A DNA stretch of 64,000 nt from Pirellulaceae bacterium (GCA_018402565.1 JAGYIQ010000004.1:372001-436000), one strand, 5' to 3'. Shown: positions 34,758 to 43,439, numbered from the stretch's first letter. The notes: generated from the letters alone by a model not told the origin. Program-made: numbers and translations.

Positions 34758-35342
34758 ATGTCCGATCCCCAGACCCCAAATTCTACCACACCCGTGGAAT
34801 GTTTACCGCCTGTCGGTCGTCTCTTGGGGGTCGACTACGGCACGGTTCGGATCGGCTTGGCAATCAGTAATCTGGACCAAACGCTGGCCAGTCCGCTGGA
34901 GGTTTATCACCGGCAAGAGGCGCGGCGGATGAGCCGCTTTTTTCTCGACTTGATCGCCGCCGAGCAAGTGGTGGGGTTGGTCGTGGGTTGGCCGATTCAC
35001 ACCAGCGGCGCGGCCAGCGAGAAGAGTCGCGAGGCCGAGACGTTCGCTCGTTGGTTGCGGGAGCAAACCCAGCGTCCGGTGGTGTTGTTCGACGAGCGTT
35101 ACACGACCGCCTTGGCTCGGGAGATTCTCAATCAATCGAACCTGAGTGGCAAGAAACGCCGTGAACGATTGGACAAGATCGCCGCCCAAGTTTTGCTCAG
35201 TGCCTACTTGGAGTCGCCCGACAAAGCCCACCCGTTGGACGTGCCCAGCGAGTCACCGTCGCCGGACATGACCATCGACGATGGAGCCCCCGAGCGCCAC
35301 GAGGGTGCTCGGCCGAGCCCGCGAAAACAAAACAGACATTAA
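34758..35342 (+). CDS. ruvX: RuvX/YqgF-type Holliday junction resolvase-like protein
   Basis: This 194-residue protein has an RNase H-like fold with the conserved acidic motifs: LGVDYGTVRIGLAIS (first Asp), VGLVVGWPIHTSG, DERYTTALARE and LDKIAAQVLLSAYL. Members take part in pre-16S rRNA processing and are also described as Holliday junction resolvases. The core ends near residue 155; a 40-residue Pro/Ser/Asp-rich tail is extra. ATG 34758 is chosen as it is closest to the core; ATG 34683 is possible. Confidence 0.88.
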   Translation: MSDPQTPNSTTPVECLPPVGRLLGVDYGTVRIGLAISNLDQTLASPLEVYHRQEARRMSRFFLDLIAAEQVVGLVVGWPIHTSGAASEKSREAETFARWLREQTQRPVVLFDERYTTALAREILNQSNLSGKKRRERLDKIAAQVLLSAYLESPDKAHPLDVPSESPSPDMTIDDGAPERHEGARPSPRKQNRH

Positions 35343-35475
35343 ATTAAACACACCAAAAACATTTATTCATCAATACAACATCCATGACCTTGGCTGCATT
35401 ATTTCCCACGATCGCCCCACCCACCAGCCGCTGACAGGCAAACCAGCCGGAACGCGTTAGCGTCCGGTTCCTCGT

Positions 35476-36378
35476 TTACACGGTCGCTTGGCTGGCCAGG
35501 TACACGCCAACGATCGCGATCAGACTGCCGACGATGGCGATGGGGCTGATGCGATGTCCGAAGTAGTACCGCACCAGCGGGATGGCGAACAGCGGCGAGG
35601 TGGCCATCAGTGTCAGGGCGATGGCCAGGGGGGCCTGTTTGAAGGCGATTTGGCTGAGCCAGATACCCAGCCAGGTGCCGAGGGCGGTGGCCGGTACGAT
35701 GTACTTCAGGTTCTCGGACCGCCAGGCGTCGCGGACGGCGGAGATAAACTCGCGGCGGAGCAGCACGTAGAACAGGGTCGCAAGGAAGGCCGCCGTGGTG
35801 CGGATGGCCGCGGCTTCCAATTCGCCGCAGTCCTGCATGGCTTGTTTGGATAGGCCGCCGCCCAGGGCTTGGCAGAGGGCTCCACCCAATCCGAACAGGA
35901 CGCCGGCCCTCACCGACCCTTGGAACAGACCGGGCGCCTCCGCGCGGGACCGTCGATCGGTGACGACCAACAGCACGCCGGCCAAGGTCAAGCTGACACC
36001 GAGCCACCCGAACCAGGGCAACCACTCGCCGAAGACCAACCAACCGATCGCCGAGCCGAACAGGGGCGCGGTGGTGGCCATGACCAAGGCCAGTCGCGGT
36101 CCGAGGATCTGCAGGCTGCGAAAGAACAAGGTATCGCCGATGGCAATGCCGACCAAGGCACTGAGCGTCAACCAAGCAGTGCTGGCCAGGTTCCCCCAGT
36201 TGGCAGCGTCGGTCTGGACCACGGCGAGTAGGCCGACATGCAAGAGCAGCATGCCACAGCCGATGCCATTCTTGGCGAAGTTCAGAATTGCGGCCGACAA
36301 GCGAATCTGCCCCCAGAGCAGACTGGAGACGGTCCAAATCATCGCCGCCGACAGAGCCGCCCATTCACCTACACCCAT
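35476..36378 (-). CDS. EamA/DMT-family transporter
   Basis: This 300-residue protein has about ten membrane helices in two repeats of five, the pattern of EamA drug/metabolite transporters (for instance GPRLALVMATTAPLFGSAIG in repeat one and LAIALTLMATSPLFAIPLV in repeat two). The substrate is unknown. ATG 36378 (MGVGEWAALSAAMIW) directly precedes the first helix. The frame extends to 36510 but would add a basic, non-membrane leader. It is divergent from udk. Confidence 0.9.
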   Translation of the reverse strand: MGVGEWAALSAAMIWTVSSLLWGQIRLSAAILNFAKNGIGCGMLLLHVGLLAVVQTDAANWGNLASTAWLTLSALVGIAIGDTLFFRSLQILGPRLALVMATTAPLFGSAIGWLVFGEWLPWFGWLGVSLTLAGVLLVVTDRRSRAEAPGLFQGSVRAGVLFGLGGALCQALGGGLSKQAMQDCGELEAAAIRTTAAFLATLFYVLLRREFISAVRDAWRSENLKYIVPATALGTWLGIWLSQIAFKQAPLAIALTLMATSPLFAIPLVRYYFGHRISPIAIVGSLIAIVGVYLASQATV

Positions 36379-36626
36379 GGCTCGACTTTCTCCATGTGTT
36401 TCAACTTTCTCGACTCGCGGATGACTGGACAAGGCCTCTGGGGCCGGTATAGTACGTTTTTGGAATTGTTGCCTGGCCCGTGACCGCAACCTTCTCGGAT
36501 ACCGGTTCAAGTTTCTGCCCCGGGACCAGTGTCCTGTCCCAGGACCGGTTTTCTGCCCCGGATACTGTTCTGCGGCGGTTTGCGCCCGCTGCTGCTGTTT
36601 ACCCCGCCTGTTGGAGCCCCCGCGTC

Positions 36627-37472
36627 ATGGCTACTCGACCCGTTCCGCCAGCCCAATCATCGGAGCCCACAAAAACCGCGACCGATCGTCCCACCGACCT
36701 GGGAGACCTGGGAACTGACCGTGTTCCTGGTCCCAGTGTTCCTAGCCCCAGTGTTCCTAGCCCCAGTGTTCCTGGTTTCGCCGCGTCGCCGGCAGGACCG
36801 GGCGGCTGTGACGCCCGGCCCATGACCATCGTCGGTATCGCTGGGGCATCCGGGGCCGGCAAAAGCCTGCTGGCTCGGTTGCTCTACGAGCGTCTGTCGG
36901 TGGGGCGTTCGCCGGCCGACATCGGCATCCTCAACGAGGACTCCTACTACTTGGATCGCAGCGATCTGACGTTGGCCCAGCGGGAGCGAATCAACTACGA
37001 CCATCCGGACGCTTTGGAGCACGACTTGCTGATCGAGCACTTGGTCGAGCTCCGCCGCGGCAACTCGGTGCAGGTCCCACAGTACAACTACGCCCTGCAC
37101 AATCGCAGTCCGGAGACCGCCACGTTGGTGCCGCCGAAGTTGCTGATCTTGGAGGGAATCCTGATCCTGTACGTCGCGGCCCTAGCCGAGCGGCTCGATT
37201 TGCGAGTGTTCGTCGACGTACCGCTGGATGTCTGCCTGATGCGGCGATTGCGACGGGACATCCAGCAGCGTGGGCGGCAGCTGGAGTCGGTCCTACGGCA
37301 ATATGAAACGTCGGTTCGGCCGATGTTCTTCCGCTTTATCGACCCCTCCAAAGCGCAGGCGGACATCATCGTCCCGCGGGGCGGTGAGAACAAGGCCGCC
37401 TTGGAGGTGCTGTTGACTCATTTGGACGGGGTCTTGAACCAGGCCGATACGCCGGGCCGGGTCGTCAGTTGA
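36627..37472 (+). CDS. udk: Uridine kinase, N-terminal extension
   Basis: This kinase of the pyrimidine salvage pathway shows the P-loop IVGIAGASGAGKS, ILNEDSYYLDRSDL, INYDHPDALEHDLL, LEGILILY and CLMRRLRRDIQQRGR. ATG 36822 (MTIVGIAG) is where family members normally start. I list ATG 36627 because GGAG precedes it by ten bases; this adds 65 residues with a short repeat, PSVPSPSVPSPSVPG. If 36822 is correct, the repeat is leader DNA. Substrate may be uridine or cytidine. It is cytoplasmic. Confidence 0.85.
   Translation: MATRPVPPAQSSEPTKTATDRPTDLGDLGTDRVPGPSVPSPSVPSPSVPGFAASPAGPGGCDARPMTIVGIAGASGAGKSLLARLLYERLSVGRSPADIGILNEDSYYLDRSDLTLAQRERINYDHPDALEHDLLIEHLVELRRGNSVQVPQYNYALHNRSPETATLVPPKLLILEGILILYVAALAERLDLRVFVDVPLDVCLMRRLRRDIQQRGRQLESVLRQYETSVRPMFFRFIDPSKAQADIIVPRGGENKAALEVLLTHLDGVLNQADTPGRVVS
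36727..36778 (+). repeat. 15-bp minisatellite before or within udk
   Basis: About three to four units of a 15-base repeat (CCCAGTGTTCCTAGC and variants) encode Pro-Ser-Val-Pro-Ser in the udk frame. Because the unit is a multiple of three, copy-number changes would keep the frame. Confidence 0.8.
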
Positions 37473-37596
37473 GGGCAACTTTTCCAAGATTAACCTGCGG
37501 GCGGCGAAACTCGGGTGAAACCGATCGCCGTTCCCTCGGGTAGGCTGACCGACGGCAGTCCTTATCCTTCAATTTTGCTGGGAGTTTCCACTTATC

Positions 37597-39027
37597 ATGA
37601 TCAGTCGTACTGGGACGTTGAATTTGGGTTCGGAACGCCTCCGGCCCCAGCCGTTTTTTGGCCTCTGGGTGTGTCTCGTGATGTGCGGCGGTTTCGGATT
37701 GGGCTCTGGTCTGCCCGCAGGTCTGCCCGCCAACTCGGTGTGGGGGCAGGTCGAAACGGCTGAAGAAGCGGAGGTGGCTGGCCAGGACGAAGGCGACGAA
37801 CAGCCCAGCTTCGATCGGGCGTTGTACTTGAAGTCCTACGACGAAGTCGTCCAGACGATCTCCGAATCCCACTGGGATACCGCCCTGATCGAGCAGTCGT
37901 TTCTGCCTAAGGCGGCGGAACTGCGTGAGATGGTGGCGGAGGCAAAGGCACCGGCCCAGTACCGCGAGGCGGTGGAAACGCTGTTGGCGTCGCTGAAGCA
38001 ATCCCATTTTGCCTTGATCCCGGCCTCGACTTACAGCACCCGCGAAGCTCGTGAGGCCCGCGGGGGGGCTGGATTCAGCGGTCTGACGATTCGCTATGCG
38101 GCGCCCGACTTTTTAGTGACCGAAGTCCGTGAGGATTCGCCCGCCTTTCTGGCTGGGGTGCGTCCCGGTTGGAAGTTGACGGGGACCGAACATGCCACCC
38201 CGGCGGAGATGGTGGCGCAAGCCGAGGAGTTGATCGCGACCAGCACCTTGCGACTGGAGACGGCCGCTGCCTTGATCGCCCAGCAATACGCCAGTGGGGC
38301 GGAGGGGCAGAAGTTGAGACTGGACTGCGAAAACCTGGCAGGCGAAGCGGTGGATGTGGAGTTCGAGTTGGGAGCGCCGGTGGGACTGGCATCCAAGTTC
38401 GGCAACCTGCCCGAAGTGGCCGTCGAATTTCGGTCGCAGCAGTTGCCGGGAAATGTCGGGTACTTATCGTTCAACGCGTTCTTGGATGCGCCGCGCGTGA
38501 TGCGTGAGTTTACCGCTGCGATTGAAAAGTATCGCGATGCCGATGGCTTGGTAATTGATTTGCGTGGCAACATGGGCGGTTTGATGATGCTGACCATGGG
38601 CATGTGCGGCTGGTTTGTCGAAGAACCCGTGGAACTGGGTACGATGCAACTCCGCGGCACCAAGTTGAACCTGCGGTTGAACCCACGAAGCCCACGCTAC
38701 GACAAGCCGGTCGCCGTGTTGATCGACGAGGTGAGCATTTCGGCGGCCGAGGTCATGGCGGGTGGCATGCAGGACGCTGGCACGGCCCGGTTGTTCGGCC
38801 AACGCACGGCGGGCCTGGTCCTGCCTTCGAATGTTGTTCGCTTGGCCAATGGGGACGGTTTGCAGTACGCGATGTCCGACTACCACTCGCTGTCCGGACG
38901 CACGTTGGAGATCGACGGCGTCACGCCGGACGTGGAGATCCCGCGCGACCGCGCCGCCTTGCAAAGCGGCACCGACCCGGTTCTGGCCGCAGCCGTCGAA
39001 TGGATCCTCCAACAAGGCAAACAGTAA
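37597..39027 (+). CDS. S41 family peptidase with PDZ-like region, exported
   Basis: This 476-residue protein belongs to the C-terminal processing (tail-specific) peptidase family. It has a signal-like N-terminus (LWVCLVMCGGFGLGSGLPAG), a helical region, a PDZ-like part (ITVREDSPAFLAGVRPGWKL type sequence near 160), and the S41 catalytic domain: GYLSFNAFL, LVIDLRGNMGGLM and SISAAEVMAGGMQDAG with the presumed nucleophile Ser near residue 381. The catalytic Lys expected in the GxxTxGK stretch is not clear (FGQRTAGL). GGGAG lies 11 bases upstream. A 127-bp element starts 11 bases after the stop codon. Confidence 0.85.
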   Translation: MISRTGTLNLGSERLRPQPFFGLWVCLVMCGGFGLGSGLPAGLPANSVWGQVETAEEAEVAGQDEGDEQPSFDRALYLKSYDEVVQTISESHWDTALIEQSFLPKAAELREMVAEAKAPAQYREAVETLLASLKQSHFALIPASTYSTREAREARGGAGFSGLTIRYAAPDFLVTEVREDSPAFLAGVRPGWKLTGTEHATPAEMVAQAEELIATSTLRLETAAALIAQQYASGAEGQKLRLDCENLAGEAVDVEFELGAPVGLASKFGNLPEVAVEFRSQQLPGNVGYLSFNAFLDAPRVMREFTAAIEKYRDADGLVIDLRGNMGGLMMLTMGMCGWFVEEPVELGTMQLRGTKLNLRLNPRSPRYDKPVAVLIDEVSISAAEVMAGGMQDAGTARLFGQRTAGLVLPSNVVRLANGDGLQYAMSDYHSLSGRTLEIDGVTPDVEIPRDRAALQSGTDPVLAAAVEWILQQGKQ

Positions 39028-39038
39028 AGCCGCGGTCG

Positions 39039-39165
39039 GGCTGGTTGATTTTTCCAGACTGGCAAGCGAAATTGTCGCCCGATTCAATGAAATCGGAGAA
39101 AAACAGGGCATTTTCCCATCAATCGAAACGCTTGACGCGTTCCGCTACGGAAAAACCAACAAGCC
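39039..39165 (+). mobile_element. 127-bp TIR element, copy D
   Basis: A complete 127-base copy with ends GGCTGGTTGATTTTTCC and GGAAAAACCAACAAGCC, a slightly degenerate inverted repeat pair. The 35-base tail (39166-39200) follows. The copy begins 11 bases after the S41 peptidase stop. Confidence 0.85.
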
Positions 39166-39200
39166 CTTGACGCATTCCGCTACGGAAAAACCAACAAGCC
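39166..39200 (+). repeat. 35-bp duplicate of the element 3' end
   Basis: The last 35 bases of copy D are repeated exactly or nearly so, as at 26183-26217. This suggests slippage or recombination at the 3' end of the element. Confidence 0.8.
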
Positions 39201-39363
39201 CTCAAGCGATTCTTTGGAAGTGGAAACGCCATGTTATCCCTCGGTTCACTTGAGTCGGCCGACGAATTCTTGAGCGAGTCGGGAGTAGAGAAAGTTGTTC
39301 AGCAGGTGTGATTCCATGGGGCGTATCGATAGTGGTTCGAAACTTATTTTGGGAGAAATGCAA

Positions 39364-40170
39364 ATGTTGCGTCGAGTGAATTGGAAGTTATTGGCGGCGG
39401 TATTGGCTGTGGGTGGTGTGGGCATTTATGCCACTGCCGAGACCTTCGGACAAGCGACCGCCAGCAAGCCTGCGGCAGCGGCGTCGGCCCAGGACCTGCC
39501 GAAGGCCGAGCAATTGCTGGAGAAGTATATCGAGGCGATCGGTGGCAAAGAGGCCTTGAGCAAGATCAAGAGCTTGAAGGCGACGGGCTCGATCAACATC
39601 CCACAAGCCGGGATCACTGGCGACATGGAGATGATGCAAGCCGACGGCAAGATGTTGATGGTCATGGAGATGCCTGGCGTCGGCAAACAAACGGTCGGCT
39701 TCAACGGCGAAGTGGCCTGGCAGGACTCGGATCTGACTGGGCCGCAGCTAATGGAGGGCGCGATGGTCGAGGACCTGAAGTTCCAGGCCAAGATCGACGG
39801 TTACAGCGACGCGGCAGCTTACTTCGACTCGATGGAGACCGTAGGCCAAGAGTCGTTTGCGGGCGAGGACGCCTACAAGGTCGTCGCCAAGAAAAAAGGG
39901 TCACCTGACAAGACCATGTTCTTCTCGAAAAAGTCGGGGCTGATCATCGGATCGGAAGGCGAGCAGGACTCGGGTTTCGGCTTGATGAAGATCACGACAG
40001 TCACGGGTGGGTACAAGAAGGTCGGCGACTTGCTGATGAGCCACACGGCGGAGCAAAAGCTTCCCAACGGCATGGCGGTCGAGATCAAGATGTCGCAGAT
40101 CGAACTCAATGCCGATGTGCCGGCCAGCAAATTCGAACTGCCAGAATCGATCAAGAAGTTGATCAAGTAA
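39364..40170 (+). CDS. Exported protein resembling outer-membrane lipoprotein-sorting family
   Basis: This 268-residue protein has a signal peptide (MLRRVNWKLLAAVLAVGGVG) and a beta-rich body with EQLLEKYIEAIGGKEALSKI, FNGEVAWQDSD, and KKVGDLLMSHTAEQKLPNGM. This pattern occurs in proteins described as LolA-like or DUF-type outer-membrane sorting relatives; the assignment is tentative. ATG 39364 has GGGAG eight bases upstream; a closer ATG at 39358 and an earlier start at 39295 exist. The gene is followed by a good intrinsic terminator. Confidence 0.68.
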   Translation: MLRRVNWKLLAAVLAVGGVGIYATAETFGQATASKPAAAASAQDLPKAEQLLEKYIEAIGGKEALSKIKSLKATGSINIPQAGITGDMEMMQADGKMLMVMEMPGVGKQTVGFNGEVAWQDSDLTGPQLMEGAMVEDLKFQAKIDGYSDAAAYFDSMETVGQESFAGEDAYKVVAKKKGSPDKTMFFSKKSGLIIGSEGEQDSGFGLMKITTVTGGYKKVGDLLMSHTAEQKLPNGMAVEIKMSQIELNADVPASKFELPESIKKLIK

Positions 40171-40234
40171 GGCAGCCATCGCGGAGCACCGACGGCTCGC
40201 GTCGGTCATCGCACTGGCCCTTGAATTGCAACAG

Positions 40235-40272
40235 CAGCCCGAGTCGACTCGATCGATTCGGGCTGTTTTTTT
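40235..40272 (+). terminator. Rho-independent terminator
   Basis: CAGCCCGA (40235-40242) pairs with TCGGGCTG (40258-40265), giving an 8-bp GC-rich stem with a 15-base loop, followed by a T run (40265-40272). It ends the transcription unit of the secreted protein at 39364-40170. Confidence 0.8.
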
Positions 40273-40300
40273 GTAGCCGTTCACGCCCCGTGGGCGTCAT

Positions 40301-40440
40301 GGAGTCAGTCGAGCTAACCATACGATCGTTTGCGTGCAAAAAGCGTCACCAATCATGCCCTGTAGGGTGCCGTGGAGTCAGTCGCGCAAATGGTACAATC
40401 GTTTTTGCGTGTGAAACCAATGTGATGATTGCCACGAGTT
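40301..40440 (+). repeat. Two tandem copies of a dispersed ~70-bp repeat
   Basis: The motif GGAGTCAGTC followed by CGATCGTTTGCGTG at 40301 recurs at 40374 (GGAGTCAGTCGCGCAAATGG, then ATCGTTTTTGCGTG), 73 bases later. The second copy is preceded by TGTAGGGTGCCGT as at 8428. Confidence 0.6.
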
Positions 40441-40525
40441 TGCCCCATGCGCGATCCGACTGGATTAACACACCAGCCCCGAGAATGACTAGCCCAATCG
40501 TGAACGTCTACACTTTTCCACAACG

Positions 40526-41626
40526 TCACGACCGTGTGTCGCGGCACATCCTAAAAAAACAATTCAAACACGCCTGCGTGTCGGCCAGAGCATCGTGCGC
40601 GTTATCGAACTCGTAGCCGAACAACGTTCGATGCAGACGCCGGAGACTGGGGTAGCGGAAACCGCTGCCCGCGTCGCGCCACGTCGCGCCTTCCACCGCG
40701 GGTCGAGGGGCTGCCGCTCCTCCGCTCGACATGGCTTGAACCGTTGTGACTCCCTTCGATCCGCTCGCGTGGGCGTCGAAGGTACCCTTTGCCGCCGCAG
40801 CGACATGCGAATCGTTCAACTGTGTCGAATCGATGCGATAGGCGGCAACGGCTTCGGAGACGCGGTTTGCCAACGAGACACCGTCCAACTGGGAATCACT
40901 GTCTGACTGGGAAACACTGTCCGACTGGGAAACACTGTCCGACTGGGAAACACCGTCGGATTGCGAGACACTGTCCGACTGCGAGACACCGTCCGTCTCG
41001 ACCGATGATGCGACTTCCAACAAGCCCGAGTCGGCAGGCGGAGGGGCCAGCGCGTCGGTGTTGGTGAAAGTCGTGTGGGAAGTGCGAGCCGAAACAGGGC
41101 CGTCGGAGTAGGAGGTCATGGCGGTGGCTGGGTCGGTGGCCACTGAGCCAGTGACGGAGGCGACCTGCGCGACGGGTGGGAGCTGGGACCAGCGTTGCAG
41201 GAAGACGGCCCCCATCTTCATGGTGCACTGGGCGTGGCGGCGTTGCAGTGGGTTGGTCTGCCCCAACCGCAGGAACTCGGCACCGAGAATCTTTTGATCA
41301 AACTGCACGTTGTGCCCGATGATGGAATCGGTCTGGAGCAGGTCCAAGGCAAAGCGTTGGAGCACGTCGGGCAAGGGATGACCGTGTCGTCGAGCGTGGG
41401 CCAAAGTGATGCCATGGACTCGGAGGGCTCCTGGCTGCATCCGCCAACCAGTGGGTTGGATCAGGTACTGTCGCTGGCTGATGACCCGCCCTTGAAAGTC
41501 CGTTAGAATCCAGGCCAACTGGACGACGCGGGGCCAGTTCTCCAGCCGTGCGACTGGGGCGTCCATCTGCCGCGGCAGCCCGGAGGTCTCGGTGTCGAAG
41601 AACAGGTAGCGAGTGGAGCGGGACAC
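40526..41626 (-). CDS. DnaQ-type 3'-5' exonuclease with a ~165-residue low-complexity insertion
   Basis: This 366-residue protein has the three motifs of DEDDh exonucleases: Exo I DTETSG (residues 11-16), Exo II GHNVQFDQKIL (from 104), and Exo III NAHDALAD (around 344). Between QCTMKMGAVF and GFRYPSLRRLHRTLFGYEF, which are normally close together in this family, lies a Ser/Thr/Ala/Asp-rich insertion of about 165 residues (157-321). It includes several SVSQSD repeats encoded by an 18-base minisatellite. The GTG start at 41626 begins just before the core; the frame continues to an upstream ATG that encodes a VPTGL-type repeat. It may act in proofreading, repair or RNA degradation. Confidence 0.85.
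   Translation of the reverse strand: MSRSTRYLFFDTETSGLPRQMDAPVARLENWPRVVQLAWILTDFQGRVISQRQYLIQPTGWRMQPGALRVHGITLAHARRHGHPLPDVLQRFALDLLQTDSIIGHNVQFDQKILGAEFLRLGQTNPLQRRHAQCTMKMGAVFLQRWSQLPPVAQVASVTGSVATDPATAMTSYSDGPVSARTSHTTFTNTDALAPPPADSGLLEVASSVETDGVSQSDSVSQSDGVSQSDSVSQSDSVSQSDSDSQLDGVSLANRVSEAVAAYRIDSTQLNDSHVAAAAKGTFDAHASGSKGVTTVQAMSSGGAAAPRPAVEGATWRDAGSGFRYPSLRRLHRTLFGYEFDNAHDALADTQACLNCFFRMCRDTRS
40882..41005 (-). repeat. 18-bp minisatellite in the exonuclease gene
   Basis: Six or more units of an 18-base repeat (such as CTGTCCGACTGGGAAACA and variants) encode SVSQSD. The unit length is a multiple of three. Confidence 0.85.
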
Positions 41627-41669
41627 GTGATTTCGCCGGAGGACAGCGGGAGCAGGCAGCAAGCCACCA

Positions 41670-41756
41670 GGACAACAGGCCTGCAAGCAGGACAGCAAGC
41701 CAGTCGGCACCAGGCCAGTCGGCACTAGGACAGCAGGCACCAGGCCAACGGGCATG
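41670..41756. repeat. Short degenerate repeats in the divergent gap
   Basis: Repeats built on CCAGTCGGCAC, CAGGACAGC and AGGCCAACGG lie between the exonuclease start (41626) and the transport operon. They are probably noncoding, though open in both directions. Confidence 0.5.
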
Positions 41757-41846
41757 GCCGTGGCCCTGGGTACCGAAGCGTGGCATCAACCACGGACCTG
41801 CCAGCCTGAACGACAGACATCCCGGGGGCAAATCGCGAACGATTTG

Positions 41847-41879
41847 TTGAAACGGCCGCTGGGGTTGGCCAGGTATAGT
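41847..41879 (+). promoter_or_regulatory. Putative promoter of the transport operon
   Basis: TTGAAA (41847-41852) and TATAGT (41874-41879) precede the GTG start at 41955. The 21-base spacing is longer than usual, so the pair is weakly supported. Confidence 0.3.
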
Positions 41880-41954
41880 GACTGGGCTTGGGCCCAGCCG
41901 AGGGGTAATGATGACGGATGGGGACAATCACGGCAATTGGGGAACGAGGCATGC

Positions 41955-43439
41955 GTGAGTAGATTTCGCGGAACCACTTTTGTGGGGCTGATGATTTGGG
42001 TGGCCCTGCCGATTCTGGCGTGGGTGGCGCTGCGTACGCTGGCTCCGACCGACGCGCTCTGGGCGGGTTCTCAGCGCCTTTGGCAGCAATGGTGGACCCG
42101 GTCCGCCATCCGCGAGGCTCGGTTGGAACAGCCGCTCATCATCAACTTCCGCGACCCGGTCTTTTACTTCGATCGCGACGGCCGCCCGCAGCGACTGGGG
42201 CATGTTACGAACCCGCCGCAGCTCTGGGCCCCGGCAGGCACGACGCTGCAGGTCCACGTCTACCAGGCCGACTTCCCCTGGCAGCAAGGTCGATTGGAGC
42301 TGCATCGCCCCGCGCGGAATCTGGCTCGAGTGGCAGAAGTCATGATGACCGACGAACGCATCGCTCGGTTGAACGCGATCCTGCTCACCGCCCGACAACA
42401 ACACGAGCACGAGATCTTGGCGGAGCTGGGCCCGTTGTTTCGCCAAGCGGTGGCCGACTTGCGACCGGTGCTGGAGGAGGAGCTGCGCGGCGCGGTGGAG
42501 CGACATCGGCCGCGGTTGGATCGACTGTCCGACAAGTATCATGCCAAGATCGTCAACCAACGATTGGTGCCGTTGGTCAAGACGGAGATTCTGCCGGTGG
42601 TTCAACGTCAGGCCACGCCGTTGCTGGAGCGGATCGGCAGTGAATTGTGGCAAAAGGTTTCACTGTGGCGTTTTGCCTGGCGCTATGTCTACGATGGCTC
42701 GGTGGCGCCGACCGATCGCTTGGTCAATCGAGAATGGAATCGGTTTGTGCAGCAACATGCCATGCCGATTCTGGAATCGCACACGCAAGACTTTGTCGAT
42801 TTGCAAACCGCGATCGTCCGGGAACTGGCGGCCAACCCGTTGGTGACTCAGGCCATACGCGACAGCCTGGGCGAGGTATTGGATGATGAAGAGGTGTGGG
42901 GTGTTGTGCGTTCGATCTTGGCCGAGGGCATTACGGAGAACCCACGCGTCGAACAGAGCATGCGTCAGGTACTGCAAGCTCCGCGGTTCCAGCAATCGCT
43001 GCAGCGTCTCAGCGAACGGTTGGAGCCTTATGCGGTGTTGATCGGCCAGGAGATGTTCGGGACCCCCGAGAAGGTCAACGAAGAGTTCGCCTTGGTGCTC
43101 CGTCACATGATCTTGAACAAGGACCAGCAGTGGTTGGTTTGGGTGCCGGAACCCCAGGCGAACGACACTGACTCGTTGGCAGGCTCTGACTCGTTGGCAG
43201 GCACTGACCCGACAGGCACTGACCCAGTGGGCACTGACCCGACAGATCCCGTTCTGAGTTCTGGTGAAACCTCAGGCGAGCGACCTGCGAGCGGAGGAGG
43301 CGCGAGCCGCGGGGCAGCGAGCGAGGGGGCGCCGATTCCAGTGCGTGCTGCAACGGAGATTGGGCAACCGCCATTTTTTGTTGAGTCAGAGAGTGAATTA
43401 CGTTTTGAACCGGCGCCGGCTCCGCGAGGTGCCTCATGA
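41955..43439 (+). CDS. Membrane-anchored protein of unknown fold, partner of MlaF-MlaE fusion
   Basis: This 494-residue protein has one N-terminal membrane helix (TFVGLMIWVALPILAWVALRTL), a segment that may be a diverged MCE-like barrel (INFRDPVFYFDRDGRPQRLG, then VTNPPQLWAPAGT), and a long helical region (about residues 110-400). Its C-terminal 80 residues are low complexity, with TDPTG-type repeats. It starts with GTG with GAGG five bases upstream. Its stop overlaps the ATG of the next gene, so it is translated with the MlaF-MlaE fusion. The most likely role, inferred from position and anchor, is the periplasmic or solute-binding part of that transporter. No known family was recognised. Confidence 0.75.
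   Translation: MSRFRGTTFVGLMIWVALPILAWVALRTLAPTDALWAGSQRLWQQWWTRSAIREARLEQPLIINFRDPVFYFDRDGRPQRLGHVTNPPQLWAPAGTTLQVHVYQADFPWQQGRLELHRPARNLARVAEVMMTDERIARLNAILLTARQQHEHEILAELGPLFRQAVADLRPVLEEELRGAVERHRPRLDRLSDKYHAKIVNQRLVPLVKTEILPVVQRQATPLLERIGSELWQKVSLWRFAWRYVYDGSVAPTDRLVNREWNRFVQQHAMPILESHTQDFVDLQTAIVRELAANPLVTQAIRDSLGEVLDDEEVWGVVRSILAEGITENPRVEQSMRQVLQAPRFQQSLQRLSERLEPYAVLIGQEMFGTPEKVNEEFALVLRHMILNKDQQWLVWVPEPQANDTDSLAGSDSLAGTDPTGTDPVGTDPTDPVLSSGETSGERPASGGGASRGAASEGAPIPVRAATEIGQPPFFVESESELRFEPAPAPRGAS
43165..43250 (+). repeat. 15/21-bp repeats in the anchored protein C-terminus
   Basis: Units such as GACTCGTTGGCAGGC and ACTGACCCGACAGGC encode DSLAG and TDPTG. The repeats are in frame. Confidence 0.7.

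Larger units (their letters stand above)
40171..40525. other. Gene-free gap: terminator and double dispersed repeat
   Basis: After the terminator (40235-40272) this gap holds two related copies of a 70-base repeat (about 40301 and 40374) that also resembles 8428-8475. Nothing coding was seen. Confidence 0.6.
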
